Positions 1-10,798 of a stretch of 64,000 nt of DNA are shown piece after piece (within the stretch, counting starts at the first letter, position 1; each line of letters starts with the position of its first letter). The stretch lies in assembly GCF_009498275.1 (NCBI RefSeq), contig NZ_CP045643.1:3100001-3164000 (forward strand). The letters are read 5' to 3'. The DNA comes from Streptomyces fagopyri. Lineage in GTDB: Bacteria > Actinomycetota > Actinomycetes > Streptomycetales > Streptomycetaceae. The position numbers and the translations under genes were made by a program. Under the pieces are notes generated by a model. That model saw nothing but the letters and a program-made list of their open reading frames with translations, was not told the origin of the DNA and ran no database searches.

Positions 1-1
1 G

Positions 2-1183
2 ACCCTGATGCCGTCGACGATGGCGATCATCCGCACGATGTTCACGGACCCCGGTCAGCGCGCGAAGGCCATCGGTCTGTGGTCCGGTGTCATGACCGGG
101 GGCGTCGCGCTCGGCTCGGTGATGAGCGGGGTCCTGGTGCAGTACTTCTGGTGGGGCTCGGTCTTCCTGGTCAACCTGCCCGCGATGGCACTCCTGCTGG
201 CCCTCGGCCCGGTCCTGCTCCCCGAGTCCAAGAACCCGCGGCCGGGCCGCTTCGACCTGCCGAGCGTCCCGCTGTCGATGGCGGCCGTGCTCCCCGTCAT
301 CTACGGCATCAAGGAAATCCCCTCCGAGGGCTGGAAGTTCGAGTACGTCCTCTCGATCGCCGCCGGTCTCCTCTTCGCCGCCCTCTTCGTCCGGCGTCAG
401 CGCACCGCCGAATCCCCGCTGATCTCCCCCGAGTTGTTCCGCGGCCACGGCTTCGCGCCTGCCGTCGTCCTCAACCTCGTCTCCTCGTTCGGGATGATGG
501 GATCGGCGTACTTCACCACCCAGTACCTCCAGTCGGTGCTGGGCAAGAGCTCCATGGAGGCCGCCCTGTGGGCGCTGCTCCCGACGGTCCTGGTCGGCGT
601 CGCCGCGCCGGTGGCCGCGCAGTTGGTGCAGAAGGGCGTGCACCGCGCCCAGGTCGTCTCCGGCGGATTCGTCCTCGGCGCCTGCGGCTACGGGCTGCTG
701 ACGCTCACCGGCACGGACGCTCTGTGGTGGGCCCTGGCCGGAGCCGGCGTCCTCGCCGCCGGCATCGTCGTCGTCATGTCCCAGATGATGGACCTGGCAC
801 TGAGCACGGTCCCCGTCGGTGACGCGGGCGCCGCCTCCTCCCTGCTGGAGACCGGCGCCGAGTTCGGGGGTGCGCTGGGCATGGCCGTCCTCGGCTCGAT
901 CGGCACGGCGGTCTATCGCCACGGGATTGCGTCCGACGCCCCGGACGCGGCCCGCGAGACCCTCGGCGGCGCCCTGTCGGTCGCCCACCGACTGCCCGGC
1001 GACACGGGCGCGGCACTGGTCCGGACGGCCCGCGAGGCCTTCACCGACGGGATGCACGCGGCGGCGGTCGCGGGTGCGGTGCTGTTGCTGGGAGCGGCGG
1101 TGCTGGCGTCGGTGACGCTTCGGCGGGTGCGGGTGCGGGAGGGCGCGGGCCAGGGCCCGCGCCCTGAGCGGGCGCCCGCCTGA
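2..1183 (+). CDS. MFS transporter, DHA2 (EmrB/QacA-like) family, 5'-truncated
   Basis: This is the C-terminal part (about 393 residues) of a proton-driven multidrug efflux pump of the inner membrane; the gene begins before the window. The visible protein opens with TLMPSTMAIIRTMFTDPGQR, the cytoplasmic loop and amphipathic stretch typical of 14-helix DHA2 transporters, and continues with about ten hydrophobic helices separated by short loops. A positively charged tail (RRVRVREGAGQ) closes it. A hairpin inside its last codons (1140-1165) may end transcription. The substrate cannot be read from sequence; homologues export dyes, quaternary ammonium compounds or antibiotics. The family is clear and the specificity is unknown. 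Confidence 0.85.
   Translation, partial: TLMPSTMAIIRTMFTDPGQRAKAIGLWSGVMTGGVALGSVMSGVLVQYFWWGSVFLVNLPAMALLLALGPVLLPESKNPRPGRFDLPSVPLSMAAVLPVIYGIKEIPSEGWKFEYVLSIAAGLLFAALFVRRQRTAESPLISPELFRGHGFAPAVVLNLVSSFGMMGSAYFTTQYLQSVLGKSSMEAALWALLPTVLVGVAAPVAAQLVQKGVHRAQVVSGGFVLGACGYGLLTLTGTDALWWALAGAGVLAAGIVVVMSQMMDLALSTVPVGDAGAASSLLETGAEFGGALGMAVLGSIGTAVYRHGIASDAPDAARETLGGALSVAHRLPGDTGAALVRTAREAFTDGMHAAAVAGAVLLLGAAVLASVTLRRVRVREGAGQGPRPERAPA
1140..1165 (+). terminator. Hairpin overlapping the 3' end of the MFS gene
   Basis: An 11-bp perfect GC stem (1140-1150 with 1155-1165) and a 4-nt loop lie within the last codons of the transporter gene. No T-tract follows, as is usual in Streptomyces. A second, 7-bp hairpin (1194-1212) follows the stop codon. 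Confidence 0.4.
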
Positions 1184-1332
1184 CATCCGGCCCCCAGGGG
1201 CGCGGCCCCTGGCCCCTGGCCTCCGGCCGGGGGGCGCGGTCGTGGAACCCGGGGGTCCTTCGCCCCCGCCGCCCCTACCCGACCCATCCCTGGGGGCTGC
1301 CGCCCCCAGACCCCCGCATCGGCCTGAACGAC

Positions 1333-1359
1333 CTCGTCCTCGAACGCCGGACGGGCTGA
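1333..1359 (+). repeat. Streptomyces dispersed intergenic element, copy 1
   Basis: A 27-bp sequence containing cgccggacgggctga, matched in inverted orientation by 1552-1578 with one mismatch. As I recall, this core is scattered widely through Streptomyces intergenic DNA; its function is not known. It sits in the 517-bp gap between the MFS gene and the LAL regulator gene, which has no credible coding frame. Confidence 0.6.
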
Positions 1360-1410
1360 TGGTGCGGGCCAGCGCCGCAAAGCTGACGCCCGAAGCCGAT
1401 ACCGGACCTG

Positions 1411-1526
1411 AACCATCCGGCGTCGGCGCGCACCTCCAGCCCGGCCGCAACCATCCGGCGCGGACCTACACCCTCACCCAGTCCGTAACTATCCGGTGCA
1501 GGCCTACCCCCCCCCGTGCGGCCGTC
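1411..1526 (+). repeat. Three degenerate 38-39 bp tandem units
   Basis: Units start at 1411, 1449 and 1488, each opening with aaccatccggcg or aactatccggtg. They lie between the two inverted copies of the dispersed 27-bp element, so the whole spacer is repeat-derived. Confidence 0.55.
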
Positions 1527-1551
1527 AGCCTTTCAGCGCGGGCCCGCACTC

Positions 1552-1578
1552 TCAGCCCGTCCGGCGTTTGAGGACGAG
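1552..1578 (-). repeat. Streptomyces dispersed intergenic element, inverted copy 2
   Basis: Reverse complement of the 27-bp element at 1333-1359 with a single G/A difference. It is followed by GC-rich inverted repeats (about 1600-1650) up to the start of the LAL gene. Confidence 0.6.
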
Positions 1579-1700
1579 CCCTTCGGGCGACGCGGGGGTC
1601 CAGGGGGCGCGGCGCCCCTGGCGGGGTCCGGGGTGGAGCCCCGGGAGCGGGACGGGTAGGAGCGGCGGGGGCGAAGAGCCGGTCGGGCCGGCGTGCCAGG

Positions 1701-4700
1701 ATGGTCGTCGTGGCACAGACATTCGGTACGCCGCTCATAGGCCGCTCCGGCGAACTCACCCGCCTCACCGACGTGCTGGACCGCGCCAGGAACGGCACCC
1801 CCCGCGCGGTCCTCGTCTCCGGCGACGCCGGCGTCGGCAAGACCCGCGTCCTGACGGAGGCCGCCGCCCACGCCACCCGCACCGGCACGACGGTGCTGAC
1901 AGGCCACTGCGTGGACCTCGGCGACGTGGGCCTGCCCTACCTCCCGTTCACGGAGATCCTCGGCATGCTCGCCGCGGACGAGCGGTTCACGTCCGCGTTC
2001 GCCGCGCACCCGGCGGTCGACCGACTGCTCGGCACCGGCACCCGCACCGGCACCGGCACCGGCACCGGCACCGGCACCAACGACGGCACCACCGACCCCG
2101 GCGGCCGCCTGCGGCTCTTCGAGGGGGTGGCCGCCCTGCTGGCCGCCGTCGCCGACGTCACCCCCCTCCTCCTGGTCCTCGAAGACCTCCACTGGGCCGA
2201 CCAGTCCTCCCGCGACCTCCTCCGCTTCCTCCTCAGCCGCGGACTGCTGCAGAACGCGGCGCCCGGCGCCCCGGCCCACCGCCTGGCCGTCTTCGCCTCC
2301 TACCGCGCGGACGACCTGCACCGCCGCCACCCCCTGCGCCCCCTGCTCGCCGAACTGGTCCGGCTGCCCTCCGTGGACCGTCTCGAACTGCGCCCGATGG
2401 CCGACGCCGAGGTGGCACGTCTGGTGCGCGCGCTGCGCGCGGAGGTCCTCTCCGACACCACCGTCCGCCGGATCGTGGAACGCGCCGAGGGCAACGCCTT
2501 CTACGCGGAGGAGCTGCTCGCCGCGCTGCCCGGCGATGTCGACCCGGCCGCCCCCGCCATGCCGAGCGGCCTCGCCGACGTACTCCTCATCCGGATCGAG
2601 CAACTGTCCGACACCGCCCAGCAGGTGCTCCGCACGGCCGCGGTCGCCGGGCGGCGTGTCGAGCACGGCCTGTTGCACGACGCCGTACAACTGCCGCAGG
2701 ACACCCTGGAGTCGGCGCTGCGCGAGGCCGTCGGACGACAGCTGCTGGTCCCCGGCGACGACGGCACCTACTCCTTCCGGCACGCCCTGACCCGCGAGGC
2801 CGTCTACGCCGATCTGCTGCCGGGCGAGCGGGTACGGCTGCACGGCACGTTCGCCGGACTCCTCGCCGGACAGGCCCGCGCGGCCGAACGCGCCCACCAC
2901 TCGCGGGAGAGCCACGACCTGGCGGACGCGCTCACCGCCTCCCTGGAAGCCGCCGACCACGCCCAGCTCCTCGGCGCGCCCGCAGAGGAGCTGCGCCACC
3001 TGGAGGCCGTGCTCGAACTGTGGTCGGCGGTGGACCCCGCCGCCCTCCCGCGGACCGGCGGCCCCGTGACGCTCACGCTGCGCGCCTCCGCGGCCGCCGC
3101 CCACGCCGGTGACGCCCACCGGGCGGTCTCCCTCACCCGCGCCGCGCTCGCCCGGGCGGGTTCCGACGCCGACTCCGAACTCGCCGCCCGCGTCCGCTAC
3201 ACCCTCGCGGGCAATCTGATGCGCGTCGACAGCACGAAGGCCGCCTACACGTACAGCAGCGAGGCGCTGGCGATGATCCCGGCCGAACCCCCCTCGCACA
3301 CCTGGGTGTGGGCCGCGGCCACCCACGTCATGGCCGCGCGGTACATGGGCCACGACGAGGACGCCCAGCGAGTCGCCCGGCAGGCCCTGCGCACCGCCGA
3401 GGAGCTCCGGCTGCCCGACGCCCAGGCCGATCTGATCATCTCCCTGGTCGGTCTGGAGGACGGCAACCGGCGGACGCCGCCGGGCCGGGAACGCCTGCGG
3501 CGGGCCCGCGACCTGGCCCGGGACGCGGGCAACGTCTCCGTCGAGATGCGCGCGCTCTTCAACCTGGCCATCGGGTGCTACGAGTCCGGGGCGCTGGACG
3601 AGTGCCTGACCTGGCTCTCCGAGGGACTGGAGCGAGCGGGCCGCTCCGGGCTCCTGTCCTCTCCGTACGCGCTGGAGCTGCGCTACCTCCAGTCCCTGAT
3701 CCTCTACACCCTGGGCCGCTGGGACGAGTGCGCCGACGCTGCCGCCGCCGACACCGAACGGCTGCCGCCGGCGGGCGGGTTCGCCGTCGGTCCCGCGCTG
3801 TACGTCGCCCTGGCGCGCGGCGAACAGGGGGCCGCCGAGCGTGCCCGCGCCCTGCTCGACGGGCCGTTCGACTGGATGGCCTCACTCGTCGCGGGCATCG
3901 TGCTGACCGACGCCGCGGCGTTGCGCGGCGACGCGGAGGGCGCCGTCGCGGTCATGCGCGAGAGCCTCACCGCGCTCAGCGACGGCTCCGGCGGCGGGCG
4001 GCCCGACATCGGTGTGCGGCTCGCCGCGCTCGCGCTCTCCGCGGTCGCCGACACGGCCGTACGGCTGCGTCGGAGCGGTGACGAGGCCGGGGCTCTCCGC
4101 TGGGCGACCACCGCCTCCGAACTGGTGGAGGTCGCCCGGACCACCGCGGCCCAGGGCGAGGACGGGACCCGGCAGGGCCCGGAAGGCCTCGCCTGGCTGG
4201 CCCGCGCCGAGGCGGAGTGGCTGCGTGCGGGCCCGCGGACGGACGGGACCGCGCCGGAGCGGGCCGTCGCCGCGTGGGAAAGGGTCGTCAGCGCGTTCGA
4301 CTACGGCGATCCGTACGAACTGGCGCGCTCCAGAAGGAGGTTGGCCGAGGCGTTGCTCGTCGCGGACCGGCGCGAGGAGGCCGCCGATCAGGCCCGCGCC
4401 GCCCGTGACACCGCCGACCGGCTCGGTGCCGTACCGCTGCGCGAGGAGGTGGACGCCCTGATCCGGCGCGGCCGTCTCGCCGGACCACCGTCCGCCGCCG
4501 ACCGCGTCGCGGCCCTGACCGCCCGCGAGAGCGACGTACTGCGGCTGCTCGCGCGGGGCCGCACCAACCGCCAGATCGGCGAGGAACTGTTCATCAGCGG
4601 CAAGACGGCGAGCGTCCATGTCTCCAACATCCTCGCCAAGTTGGGCGCCGCCGGCCGCACCGAGGCGGTGGCCATCGCCTATCGCGAGGGCCTGATCGAA

Positions 4701-4724
4701 CCGGAACCCACCGCGTCCGCCTGA
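1701..4724 (+). CDS. LAL-type LuxR family transcriptional regulator
   Basis: Large ATP-binding regulator of 1007 residues. An N-terminal AAA/STAND NTPase carries Walker A GDAGVGKT at about 41-48 and a Walker B stretch LLLVLEDLHWAD near 155. A long helical, TPR-like middle follows, and a C-terminal LuxR helix-turn-helix (about 930-1000, core TNRQIGEELFISGKTASVHV) binds DNA. LAL proteins usually activate sugar-use or secondary-metabolism genes; the target here is unknown. Residues near 112-122 form a Gly-Thr run from a hexanucleotide repeat. The start may instead be GTG at 1710, which has AGG at 1698-1700 upstream. It resembles the regulator at 17821-20982 in architecture and HTH sequence. Confidence 0.85.
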   Translation: MVVVAQTFGTPLIGRSGELTRLTDVLDRARNGTPRAVLVSGDAGVGKTRVLTEAAAHATRTGTTVLTGHCVDLGDVGLPYLPFTEILGMLAADERFTSAFAAHPAVDRLLGTGTRTGTGTGTGTGTNDGTTDPGGRLRLFEGVAALLAAVADVTPLLLVLEDLHWADQSSRDLLRFLLSRGLLQNAAPGAPAHRLAVFASYRADDLHRRHPLRPLLAELVRLPSVDRLELRPMADAEVARLVRALRAEVLSDTTVRRIVERAEGNAFYAEELLAALPGDVDPAAPAMPSGLADVLLIRIEQLSDTAQQVLRTAAVAGRRVEHGLLHDAVQLPQDTLESALREAVGRQLLVPGDDGTYSFRHALTREAVYADLLPGERVRLHGTFAGLLAGQARAAERAHHSRESHDLADALTASLEAADHAQLLGAPAEELRHLEAVLELWSAVDPAALPRTGGPVTLTLRASAAAAHAGDAHRAVSLTRAALARAGSDADSELAARVRYTLAGNLMRVDSTKAAYTYSSEALAMIPAEPPSHTWVWAAATHVMAARYMGHDEDAQRVARQALRTAEELRLPDAQADLIISLVGLEDGNRRTPPGRERLRRARDLARDAGNVSVEMRALFNLAIGCYESGALDECLTWLSEGLERAGRSGLLSSPYALELRYLQSLILYTLGRWDECADAAAADTERLPPAGGFAVGPALYVALARGEQGAAERARALLDGPFDWMASLVAGIVLTDAAALRGDAEGAVAVMRESLTALSDGSGGGRPDIGVRLAALALSAVADTAVRLRRSGDEAGALRWATTASELVEVARTTAAQGEDGTRQGPEGLAWLARAEAEWLRAGPRTDGTAPERAVAAWERVVSAFDYGDPYELARSRRRLAEALLVADRREEAADQARAARDTADRLGAVPLREEVDALIRRGRLAGPPSAADRVAALTARESDVLRLLARGRTNRQIGEELFISGKTASVHVSNILAKLGAAGRTEAVAIAYREGLIEPEPTASA
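2033..2079 (+). repeat. ggcacc hexanucleotide microsatellite inside the LAL gene
   Basis: About seven near-perfect copies of a 6-bp unit encode alternating Gly-Thr in the NTPase domain. Copy-number changes would keep the reading frame and only lengthen or shorten the loop. Confidence 0.8.
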
Positions 4725-4979
4725 CACGGCCCACGGGCGCCGGACCCGACGGACAGACCGGCACAGGGTCGGGACCGGCAGACAGCCAGGACCGGCGGAC
4801 GGCCGCATCCGTACATGGCCACATCAGTACACGGGCACACGGACGGACCGGCACACGAGCACACCGGCACACCGGCACACCGGCACACCGCGTACGTCAT
4901 CCGCGTGGCGCGGCCCGTCGCCGGGGGTGGGCTGCGGACGTGGGACGGCCGCGGCGGACCGACCCCGCTCGGACACGAC
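4725..4979. other. Non-coding gap with short tandem repeats
   Basis: Convergent gap between the LAL gene and serA. It contains irregular 9-bp cacaccggc-type tandem repeats at about 4852-4890 and many gacgg/gacag blocks. I see no credible gene. Confidence 0.5.
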
Positions 4980-5014
4980 CGAGGGCCGGGCCCCCGAAGG
5001 TGGCCCGGCCCTCG
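4980..5014 (-). terminator. serA terminator hairpin
   Basis: A perfect 13-bp stem (4980-4992 with 5002-5014) and 9-nt loop, 10 bases past the serA stop codon on the minus strand. No T-run follows. It probably also blocks read-through from the convergent LAL gene. Confidence 0.75.
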
Positions 5015-5024
5015 ACGGCGCGTG

Positions 5025-6614
5025 TCAGACGAGGTTCACCGACCGGGCCGACGTGGCGCCGATCTCCTCGGACACCTCGTTGAGGACGCCCTGCGGGACC
5101 GTGTCGTCGACGGTGAGGACCGCGAGGGCCTCGCCGCCCGCGGCCGCGCGGGACACCTGCATGCCCGCGATGTTGATGCCCGCCTCGCCGAAGACACGGC
5201 CGACCGTGCCGACGACGCCGGGGCGGTCCTCGTAGCGCAGCACGACCATGTGGTCGGCGAGGGCGAGGTCCACGTCGTACTCGCCGACGGCGACGATCTT
5301 CTGCAGGTGCTTCGGGCCGGCCAGCGTGCCGGAGACCGCGACCTCCTGGCCGTCGCCGAGCGTGCCGCGCACGGTGACGACGTTGCGGTGGTCCGGGGAC
5401 TCCGAGCTGGTCGTCAGGCGCACCTCGACACCGCGCTCCTGGGCGAAGAGAGGCGCGTTGACGTACGACACCGTCTCCGCGACGACGTCCTCGAACACGC
5501 CCTTGAGCGCGGAGAGTTCGAGCACCTTCACGTCGTGCTGGGTGATCTCGCCGTACACCTCGACGTCGAGGCGGACCGCGACCTCGCCCGCCAGCGCGGT
5601 GAAGATGCGGCCGAGCTTCTCGGCGAGCGGCAGACCCGGCTTGACGTCCTCGGCGATGACTCCGCCCTGGACGTTCACCGCGTCCGGGACCAGCTCACCG
5701 GCGAGCGCCAGACGCACCGAACGGGCGACGGAGACACCGGCCTTCTCCTGCGCCTCGTCCGTGGAGGCGCCGAGGTGCGGGGTGCAGACGACCTCGTCGA
5801 GCTCGAAGAGGGGGGAGTCCGTGCAGGGCTCCTTCGCGTACACGTCCAGGCCCGCGCCCGCGACGCGGCCCTCCTTGAGCGCCGAGTACAGCGCCTCCTC
5901 GTCGACGATCCCGCCGCGCGCGGCGTTGACGATCCGCACCGACGGCTTGACCTTGTGCAGCGCCTCGTCGCCGATGAGACCGACCGTCTCGGGGGTCTTC
6001 GGCAGGTGCACGGTGATGAAGTCCGCGACCTCCAGCAGCTCGTCGAGCGACAGGACCTTGACGCCCATCTGCGCGGCCCGGGCGGGCTGGACGTAGGGGT
6101 CGTAGGCGACGACCTTCATGCCGAACGCCGACATGCGCTGGGCGACCAGCGCGCCGATGCGGCCGAGGCCGACGACACCGAGGGTCTTCTCGGCCAGCTC
6201 GACGCCGGTGTACTTCGAGCGCTTCCACTCGCCGTTCTTCAGCGCCGAGTTGGCCTGCGGGATGTGCCGCGCGGTGGCCAGCAGCAGACCGCAGGCGAGC
6301 TCGGCGGCGGTCACGATGTTCGAGGTGGGGGCGTTGACGACCATCACGCCGGCCTTGGTGGCGGCGGAGACGTCGACGTTGTCCAGGCCGACGCCGGCTC
6401 GTGCGACGACCTTCAGCTTCTTCGCGGCGGCGACCGCCTCGGCGTCGACCTTGGTGGCCGAACGGATCAGGATCGCGTCGACGTCGGCGATCGCCGGCAG
6501 CAGCTCGGCACGGTCCGCGCCGTTGCAGTGCCGGATCTCGAAGTCCGGGCCCAGGGCGTCAACGGTCGCGGGCGACAGCTCTTCAGCGATGAGTACGACA
6601 GGTTTCGAGCTCAC
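5025..6614 (-). CDS. serA: D-3-phosphoglycerate dehydrogenase
   Basis: First enzyme of serine synthesis; oxidises 3-phosphoglycerate to 3-phosphohydroxypyruvate with NAD+. The 529 residues match long actinobacterial SerA: a catalytic/Rossmann core with GLGRIG near 150, the NAARG loop (catalytic Arg) near 230, an HLGAST segment with the catalytic His, then an intervening domain and a C-terminal ACT domain (from about 455, RPGVVGTVGRVF) that in homologues binds serine for feedback inhibition. Translation is placed at GTG 6614, which has GAGGA five bases upstream; an in-frame extension to 6710 lacks coding character. It lies on the same strand downstream of ilvC but is separated from it by a terminator and a 430-bp gap. 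Confidence 0.95.
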   Translation of the reverse strand: MSSKPVVLIAEELSPATVDALGPDFEIRHCNGADRAELLPAIADVDAILIRSATKVDAEAVAAAKKLKVVARAGVGLDNVDVSAATKAGVMVVNAPTSNIVTAAELACGLLLATARHIPQANSALKNGEWKRSKYTGVELAEKTLGVVGLGRIGALVAQRMSAFGMKVVAYDPYVQPARAAQMGVKVLSLDELLEVADFITVHLPKTPETVGLIGDEALHKVKPSVRIVNAARGGIVDEEALYSALKEGRVAGAGLDVYAKEPCTDSPLFELDEVVCTPHLGASTDEAQEKAGVSVARSVRLALAGELVPDAVNVQGGVIAEDVKPGLPLAEKLGRIFTALAGEVAVRLDVEVYGEITQHDVKVLELSALKGVFEDVVAETVSYVNAPLFAQERGVEVRLTTSSESPDHRNVVTVRGTLGDGQEVAVSGTLAGPKHLQKIVAVGEYDVDLALADHMVVLRYEDRPGVVGTVGRVFGEAGINIAGMQVSRAAAGGEALAVLTVDDTVPQGVLNEVSEEIGATSARSVNLV

Positions 6615-7008
6615 GTGAGTCCTCACAAGTCCAATGCGGACGGCCGTCCCGACGGCCGCGGGCGAGTGGAGGGATGCAGCGGCCTCGGGGAGGTGCGGGT
6701 GCGTTCTCACGTCGTCCGGTGCGTGCTCTCGGTCCGCCGGACGGGGCTCTCGTAGCGGAAGCTACTCGGGCCTGTGACCGGTGCGGCGAGAGTGCGTGCC
6801 GGGCGGCGCGGGGGGCGTGCCTGCAGATCTTCGGGGTCGCTCGAGCCGCGTGGAAGACGCACGACGCTGTGGGCCTGACGCGTATGTTGTGCAGCAGTGT
6901 AGTGCCGCAACAGGGGTCTTCTTGCGCCTCTGTGGAAGGATCACCCGTCCGTGGCTGGACGGTGTGTACAACGTCGCGCTCACGGGCATTACCCAGGGTC
7001 AGACCGAA
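6615..7008 (-). other. serA upstream region
   Basis: Region of about 390 bp between serA and the ilvC terminator. It contains a small inverted repeat (gtagc-ggaa-gctac near 6752-6765) and other short GC inverted repeats. It should hold the serA promoter, but I see no convincing -35/-10 pair, T-box or other riboswitch motif. Frames here look non-coding. Confidence 0.4.
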
Positions 7009-7033
7009 GGGCCGGAGCGAACCGCTCCGGCCC
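7009..7033 (-). terminator. ilvC terminator hairpin
   Basis: Perfect 11-bp stem (7009-7019 with 7023-7033) and a 3-nt loop, 14 bases beyond the ilvC stop codon on the minus strand. Confidence 0.75.
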
Positions 7034-7047
7034 CTGGGCCGTTCGGC

Positions 7048-8695
<1,648 letters not shown>

Positions 8696-8715
8696 GGTTC
8701 GGACTCGGCTCTCTC

Positions 8716-10566
8716 TCAGTCGTCTTCGTTGTCGCCGAAGTCGGGGCGGACGTCCCGGGCTGCCATGATCTCGTCGTTCGAGGTGCCGGCGGCGACCATC
8801 GGCCACACCATGGCGTCCTCGTGGACGATGAAGTCGACCACGACGGGGCGGTCGTTGATCGAGTTCGCCTCTTCGATGACCTTGTCGAGGTCGTCCGGGG
8901 ACTCGCAGCGGATGGCGTAGCAGCCCATCGCCTCCGACAGCTTCACGAAGTCCGGGACGCGGGTGCCCGCGCTCGGCTGCTTGCCGTCCGCGTCCGGGCC
9001 GCTGTGCAGCACGGTGTTGGAGTAGCGCTGGTTGTAGAAGAGGGTCTGCCACTGGCGGACCATCCCGAGGGCGCCGTTGTTGATGATGGCGACCTTGATC
9101 GGGATGTTGTTCAGGGCGCAGGTGGTGAGTTCCTGGTTGGTCATCTGGAAGCAGCCGTCTCCGTCGACCGCCCAGACCGTGCGGTCCGGCTGCCCCGCCT
9201 TGGCGCCCATCGCGGCCGGCACCGCGTAGCCCATCGTCCCGGCGCCGCCGGAGTTCAGCCAGGTCGCGGGGTTCTCGTACTGGATGTAGTGAGCGGCCCA
9301 CATCTGGTGCTGGCCGACGCCCGCGGCGAAGATCGTGCCCTCCGGCGCGAGCTGTCCGATGCGCTCGATGACCTGCTGCGGGGAGAGCGAGCCGTTCTCG
9401 GGCTGCTCGTACCCCAGCGGGTACGTCTCGCGCCAGCGGTTGAGGTCCGTCCACCAGGCGCTGTAGTCGCCGCGGTGTCCCTCGCTGTGCTCCCTCTGCA
9501 CGGCCTGGACCAGATCGGCGATGACCTCGCGGGCGTCCCCGACGATCGGCACGTCGGCCGCGCGGTTCTTGCCGATCTCGGCCGGGTCGATGTCGGCGTG
9601 GACGATCTTGGCGTAGGGGGCGAAGCTGTCCAGCTTGCCGGTGACGCGGTCGTCGAAGCGGGCTCCGAGGGCGACGATCAGGTCGGCCTTCTGCAGCGCG
9701 GTGACGGCGGTGACCGCACCGTGCATGCCCGGCATCCCCACGTGCAGTTCGTGACTGTCGGGGAATGCGCCGAGCGCCATCAGGGTGGTGGTGACGGGCG
9801 CTCCGGTGAGTTCGGCGAGGACCTTCAGCTCGGCGGTGGCCTGCGCCTTGATGACGCCGCCACCGACGTACAGGATGGGCCGCTTCGCCTGGGTGATCAG
9901 CTTGGCGGCCTCGCGGATCTGCTTGGCGTGCGGCTTGGTCACCGGCCGGTAGCCGGGCAGGTCCATGACGGGCGGCCACTGGAAGGTGGTCTGCGCCTGG
10001 AGGGCGTCCTTGGCGATGTCGACGAGGACCGGGCCGGGGCGGCCGGTGGAGGCGATGTGGAAGGCCTCCGCGATCGTCTTCGGGATGTCCTCGGCCCTGG
10101 TCACCAGGAAGTTGTGCTTGGTGACCGGCATGGTGATGCCGACGATGTCCGCCTCCTGGAAGGCGTCCGTGCCGATCGCCTTGGACGCGACCTGCCCGGT
10201 GATCGCCACGAGCGGCACCGAGTCCATGTGCGCGTCGGCGATCGGCGTCACCAGGTTGGTGGCACCCGGGCCGCTGGTCGCCATGCAGACGCCGACCCGG
10301 CCGGTGGCCTGCGCGTAACCGGTGGCCGCGTGACCCGCGCCCTGCTCGTGGCGGACGAGCACGTGCCGCACACGCCGGGAGTCCATCAGCGGGTCGTACG
10401 CCGGAAGGATCGCGCCGCCGGGGATGCCGAACACCGTGTCGGCCCCTACCTCCTCGAGAGAGCGGATGAGGGACTTGGCACCCGTCACCTGTTCGGGCGC
10501 GGACTGCTGTCCTCCGGAACGGGGCCGCGGCTGCGGATGATGGGCCCCGGTGGCCTGCTCGGTCAT
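8716..10566 (-). CDS. ilvB: Acetolactate synthase large (catalytic) subunit
   Basis: Thiamine-diphosphate enzyme that condenses two pyruvates to acetolactate, or pyruvate and 2-ketobutyrate to acetohydroxybutyrate. The 616 residues include the N-terminal pyrimidine-binding domain ([16 protein letters not shown]; catalytic Glu in [11 protein letters not shown] near 85), a central domain, and the C-terminal TPP motif [14 protein letters not shown] near 480. ATG 10566 is preferred over ATG 10572 because GAAGAG then sits about seven bases upstream. Expression is probably controlled by the ilvB leader peptide and attenuator just upstream. Family and length are unambiguous. Confidence 0.96.
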   Translation of the reverse strand: MTEQATGAHHPQPRPRSGGQQSAPEQVTGAKSLIRSLEEVGADTVFGIPGGAILPAYDPLMDSRRVRHVLVRHEQGAGHAATGYAQATGRVGVCMATSGPGATNLVTPIADAHMDSVPLVAITGQVASKAIGTDAFQEADIVGITMPVTKHNFLVTRAEDIPKTIAEAFHIASTGRPGPVLVDIAKDALQAQTTFQWPPVMDLPGYRPVTKPHAKQIREAAKLITQAKRPILYVGGGVIKAQATAELKVLAELTGAPVTTTLMALGAFPDSHELHVGMPGMHGAVTAVTALQKADLIVALGARFDDRVTGKLDSFAPYAKIVHADIDPAEIGKNRAADVPIVGDAREVIADLVQAVQREHSEGHRGDYSAWWTDLNRWRETYPLGYEQPENGSLSPQQVIERIGQLAPEGTIFAAGVGQHQMWAAHYIQYENPATWLNSGGAGTMGYAVPAAMGAKAGQPDRTVWAVDGDGCFQMTNQELTTCALNNIPIKVAIINNGALGMVRQWQTLFYNQRYSNTVLHSGPDADGKQPSAGTRVPDFVKLSEAMGCYAIRCESPDDLDKVIEEANSINDRPVVVDFIVHEDAMVWPMVAAGTSNDEIMAARDVRPDFGDNEDD

Positions 10567-10635
10567 CGTCATTCTCTTCTCGATGCTGAGGGTTTTTGCG
10601 AGGTTTGTGCGATGTACGACTAGTTCCTGTGCAAC

Positions 10636-10669
10636 AAAAAACCCCTCGTGCCGTGAGGCAAGCGAGGGG
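10636..10669 (-). terminator. ilvB transcription attenuator
   Basis: Rho-independent terminator on the minus strand between the leader peptide and ilvB. The stem cccctcg/cgagggg (10642-10648 with 10663-10669) encloses an inner tgcc/ggca hairpin and is followed by six U residues. It is one of few T-tailed terminators in the window, which fits a regulated attenuator about 70 nt ahead of the structural gene. Confidence 0.88.
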
Positions 10670-10723
10670 AGCGCGCCGGGTGCGGTCGCTGGGTGTTCCG
10701 GGTCGGTCCGGTGATCACCAGCT

Positions 10724-10765
10724 TCAGCCGACGCGCTTTCCAAGTACGAGAATTCGGGTGCGCAT
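10724..10765 (-). CDS. ilvB leader peptide
   Basis: A 13-residue peptide, [13 protein letters not shown], encoded 158 bases upstream of ilvB. Four consecutive branched-chain codons (Ile-Leu-Val-Leu) plus a later Val are the ribosome-stalling signal expected for attenuation: when charged branched-chain tRNAs are scarce the ribosome stalls and the downstream terminator (10636-10669) should not form. As I recall, nearly identical peptides precede ilvB in other Streptomyces. A GAGAGAGG purine run lies about nine bases upstream of the ATG. It is too short for routine gene finders. Confidence 0.9.
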   Translation of the reverse strand: MRTRILVLGKRVG

Positions 10766-10798
10766 GGCATTGACCCTCTCTCCGGCACGCATCGACTG

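Noticed and set aside
4815..6755. Long plus-strand open frame over serA (646 codons)
   Set aside because: Antisense shadow of serA produced by high GC; Arg/Asp/Val-rich sequence with no domain.
6707..6910. Leader peptide for serA
   Set aside because: No run of regulatory codons (Ser) and no terminator/antiterminator pair comparable with the ilvB leader.
8821..10623. 600-codon plus-strand frame over ilvB
   Set aside because: Antisense shadow of ilvB, which is certain by motifs.
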